Part shown: one piece after another, positions 8,330 to 10,797 of the stretch
Numbering within the stretch: position 1 is the first letter of the stretch
How the letters are laid out: the number at the start of each line of letters is the position of its first letter
NCBI GenBank assembly: GCA_000697055.1
Contig: JNDT01001026.1
Location: forward strand, 1 to 10,797
Direction: 5' to 3'
Source: Saksenaea vasiformis B4078
Lineage: Eukaryota > Mucoromycota > Mucoromycetes > Mucorales > Saksenaeaceae
Length of the DNA stretch: 10,797 nucleotides
Made by a program: the position numbers and the translations under genes
Notes under the pieces: model-generated
The model's input: the letters and a program-made list of their open reading frames with translations, nothing else
Database searches by the model: none
Told to the model about the DNA's origin: nothing

Positions 8330-9194
8330 TTTGATCAACCGAGTATAACTACTAAAATCGCTGGACAGGTCCCTTCACTTTTTCCTATCGTAACGTCGAA
8401 TAAAATTGAATAGTCGAACGTCCGATTCGTACTCATGCTTCTAACAGATATAGTGCCCTGTAGTCTTTTAAGCATACCCAATGAAAATAATTAAAAGGTC
8501 CGATTTTCTTATCCTGTCAAAGAAAATGACAATTTCTATAAATATTATCCTAGATCATCTCGCCTGTCTCCTGGTGCGAAATCACTAAAAAGTATAGTTA
8601 AGGCAGTGGGTCTGGACTTGTCGGCAGTGGGACCCTGTGCAAGTATATAAGGAAACGAGGGATATTTGCGAGAAGTGTTAATGTTGATACGGGATTGGAA
8701 TAGAATCAAGGAACTTTTCAGGGCTCGGTGCTGAGGTGTTAGCACTCTTTGCGGATTCAAGTCTGTACCTTCATCATTTTTTATTTTGGCTATGTGGTAA
8801 TTTTTTATTCATTCCCTCAAATTTCTCATTCGTTTGCAGATTTTCCTCATTTCGCCAGGAAATTCTGCAATCCCTGCATCTATTGTTGCAGACATTACGG
8901 CCAATCATATTAGGACCATATCTGTGATCAATTGCGCCACTTCCACCAGATCTTCTGAAGAGCTGCTGAGCTAGTTAGATTATGGCGAAAAATCACTGGA
9001 TGATGCGCCATCATCGAAATAATGTGCATCTCTAGGAAACGAAATGTAAAGAATTATCACGGGAGAAAGTGCGATGGTTTGAAGTGGGATGTGATGCTCC
9101 ATGCAGTAGTGATGTCTTCGCAATTGTTGCAACACCTTACGACTGGGCGATATGGATTAAAACAATGAACAGATTTATTTGCCTTTGTACATTG
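8330..9194 (+). other. Coding-like but interrupted stretch between the two MITE copies
   Basis: No intact gene. In the plus frame shared with the candidate gene at 7874, protein-like text continues through 8495-8647 and 8651-8731 (contains GNEGYLREVLMLIRDWN), with stops at 8411, 8492, 8648 and 8732. In another frame a hydrophobic segment (FIIFYFGYV) could splice over 8797-8839 (GTAATT...TTTGCAG, 43 nt) to an open frame 8840-8971. A further 63-codon open frame, 9036-9224, runs into the second MITE copy. These may be relics of one decayed gene. Codon-frame impressions alone are weak evidence. Confidence 0.25.
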
Positions 9195-9399
9195 CCGTTT
9201 ATTGAACGACTTTTTACGCTTCTCTAAATAAACTACGCGTCCATGAAGAATTTACTGTGCGCCAAGGAAGGAATTGAATATGCGGTCATTAGTTAACGAA
9301 TTGGCAACAAAATCATACGTTTACTTAAATCAAATTGGTCCTCGGTGGATACATAATTTATTGGAGCAGCATAAAGAATAATTCACTGTTAGTAAATGG
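9195..9399 (+). mobile_element. MITE-like inverted-repeat element, copy 2 (205 bp)
   Basis: This runs from CCGTTTATTGAAC (9195) to TTAGTAAATGG (ending 9399). It matches copy 1 at 7569-7773 along its full length in the same orientation, with shared blocks TTTTTACGCT, GCGTCCATG, TATGCG, GGCAACAAA, TACTTA and TTAGTAAATGG. Many substitutions separate the copies, so both insertions or their divergence are old. Its own arms are also imperfect reverse complements, though weaker than in copy 1. Confidence 0.62.
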
Positions 9400-9934
9400 A
9401 AGATGTTTTGCTTGCTTGCTTGCTTGGTGATGAACAAGGGGCTACACCACAGCCAGGGCGGTTCTGGACAGAGGTCATGCAGGCTAAACAATACATAGAA
9501 GACATGAATGATCGCGTATATATGATGAAGAACGACATCCTTACCGGGTGCCTGTACATCAGACAACGATGGCATCTTTTAGATACTTAGTGGGTATAAA
9601 ACAAGTGTAATGAGACTCAGACAAAGCCGCGGTACCACAACCTGTTTTCTGAAACTTCTCCGCCATACTCATGCTCCTAGACAACCGGATATGTACCATA
9701 TCAGATATACTGTCAGTACCCAACAAATTCTGCGACTCCCGCGGACCAAATTCATGTTCTGCGGTTTCTTACGTACCACAGACCACATACACTCCTAGAA
9801 AGAAAGTCTGTCTACACTTGAGTAAACTCCGCCTACTCCATATCTTATGCTTTATCTTTCTCCACCACTTTTGCTTTGTAGCATTATACACGAGACCCAT
9901 ATCATTGGCAGAAATAAGATATATCATATATTAT
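9400..9934. other. Intergenic stretch with short simple repeat; no gene called
   Basis: A (TTGC)4 microsatellite is at 9408-9423. A 64-codon frame beginning at the ATG 9396-9398, inside the MITE end, reads ...GRFWTEVMQAKQYIEDMNDR and stops at 9588-9590; it looks protein-like but nothing else supports it. A TATA-like GTATAAAA is at 9593-9600, and a small palindrome GATATGTACCATATC lies near 9689. No RNA gene seen. Confidence 0.4.
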
Positions 9935-9962
9935 AAATGTGTATGAAGCTTTTGGGGAAGAT

Positions 9963-10797
9963 CTAGTAGCTCGTGTAGCCACCATTCGCTTCAATAACTT
10001 CTCTGCATCTTTTCCCCATTGATGCGACTAGATTCTGGCAAACGCTCTGCGGCATCGTGTGCCATTCTTCCAACACAGCCTCCTCCAACTGCTTTGGATT
10101 TCTAATCAAGTGCCTTCTCGGTGCCAAACGGCGCTCAACCTCGTCCCAAAGATGTTCGATCGGATTCAAATCGGGGCTCTGTGCTGGCCATTTTACCATC
10201 ACAGACACTCCGTTTTCTTCCTTCCATTGCCTCGCTTCCTTTCCTGTATGGCTTGAAGCGCCATCCTCTTGAAAAAGGAGATCTTGCGTGTTGTTATCGT
10301 CTAAGAATGGAAGCAGGTATCTTTCCAGGACATTAGTGTACGCGGCCTGGGTCATTCTCCCTGGAACCACAGTGATAGGGCCAACTCCAGCAGCAGTAAA
10401 GTAGGCCCAAACCATCACTGAACCACCGCCATACTTGGTTGTGCCTGTTATATGTTCTTTAAGAAGTGCTTCTCCACGCTTCCGCAGCACTCGTTTCCGG
10501 CCATCGTTGCCTGAGACACGGAATCGGGACTCATCTACCAAATGACACTTCCCCATTGTTGATCAGTCCAATTGAGGTGTTCCTTGGCCCATGCAAGTCT
10601 TTTCTCTTTGTGTTTTTCTGTTAGACTAGGTTTACGCCTTGGTCTACACGAAGAAAAACCAAGATCATGGACGGCATGACGAAATGTCGGTAGCGAGACA
10701 TTTACACAAGTTGCGGAGAATTTGTAGTGATGATCAACCAAAGGGGCAAAACGATCGTGACGGATCGAGCGTTCAATGAGACGTAATGATCGTTCTC
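9963..10797 (-). pseudogene. Tc1/mariner-family transposase, frameshifted and truncated at the right edge
   Basis: The minus-strand frame is open from the window edge (10797). It begins inside the helix-turn-helix DNA-binding region (ERSIRHDRFAPLV, SLPTFRHAV, CRPRRKPSLTEKH) and continues through AWAKEHLNWTDQQW to a stop at 10537-10535. The catalytic half resumes one frame over. Its triad is D in DESRF, D in FQEDGASSHT and E in SPDLNPIEHLW, about 35 residues after the second D, followed by WDEVERRL and a natural stop at 9965-9963. Exactly one base is missing between W (10540-10538) and D (10535-10533), so the protein would be cut just before its first catalytic Asp. The enzyme family performs cut-and-paste transposition at TA sites. 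Sequence just left of the stop, 9935-9959 (GTATGAAGCTTTTGGGG), resembles the terminal repeat of Tc1-like elements, but the other end is outside the window, so this is tentative. Confidence 0.93.

Noticed and set aside
10057..10336. Three plus-strand frames inside the transposase region
   Set aside because: All are complements of the transposase catalytic domain.

Overview
The window looks like nuclear DNA from an early-diverging fungus, most likely Mucoromycota. It is AT-rich, genes are cut by very short introns (about 42-71 nt, GT...AG), and it mixes one intact housekeeping-type gene with decayed, mobile-element-like sequence. The phylum is an inference from gene style and protein flavour, not from a marker gene.

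Layout. (1) 1-1151, minus: a decayed multi-exon gene running off the left edge. It has a Cys-rich N-terminal motif, three phase-consistent short introns and two single-base frameshifts. (2) 1152-1719: no convincing gene; it holds an 11-bp tandem array (1492-1573) and, at its right end, a perfect 10-bp stem hairpin (1728-1768). (3) 1720-2092, minus: a small gene or gene relic whose Cys motif resembles that of the first gene. (4) 2093-2120: a 28-bp divergent spacer with a 10-bp direct duplication. (5) 2121-3880, plus: a decayed multi-exon gene with many frame breaks, family not recognised. (6) 3919-6504, minus: an intact nine-exon gene for a RapGAP-domain protein of about 716 residues, the one clearly functional gene here. 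It converges on (5) with about 38 bp between stops. (7) 6505-7568: a pyrimidine-rich leader (on the gene's strand), then no clear gene. (8) 7569-7773 and 9195-9399: two diverged copies, each exactly 205 bp and in the same orientation, of an inverted-repeat (MITE-like) element. Between them lies a weak coding-like stretch. (9) 9400-9962: little of note. (10) 9963-10797, minus: a Tc1/mariner-family transposase broken by one frameshift and truncated by the right edge.

How the parts relate. The RapGAP gene is probably a cellular signalling gene that turns off a Rap-type small GTPase. It sits inside repeat-rich DNA. Its whole spliced frame is clean, while both flanks are full of frameshifts, which argues that the lesions in the neighbours are real decay and not poor sequence quality. 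No CRISPR array, rRNA or tRNA gene was seen.
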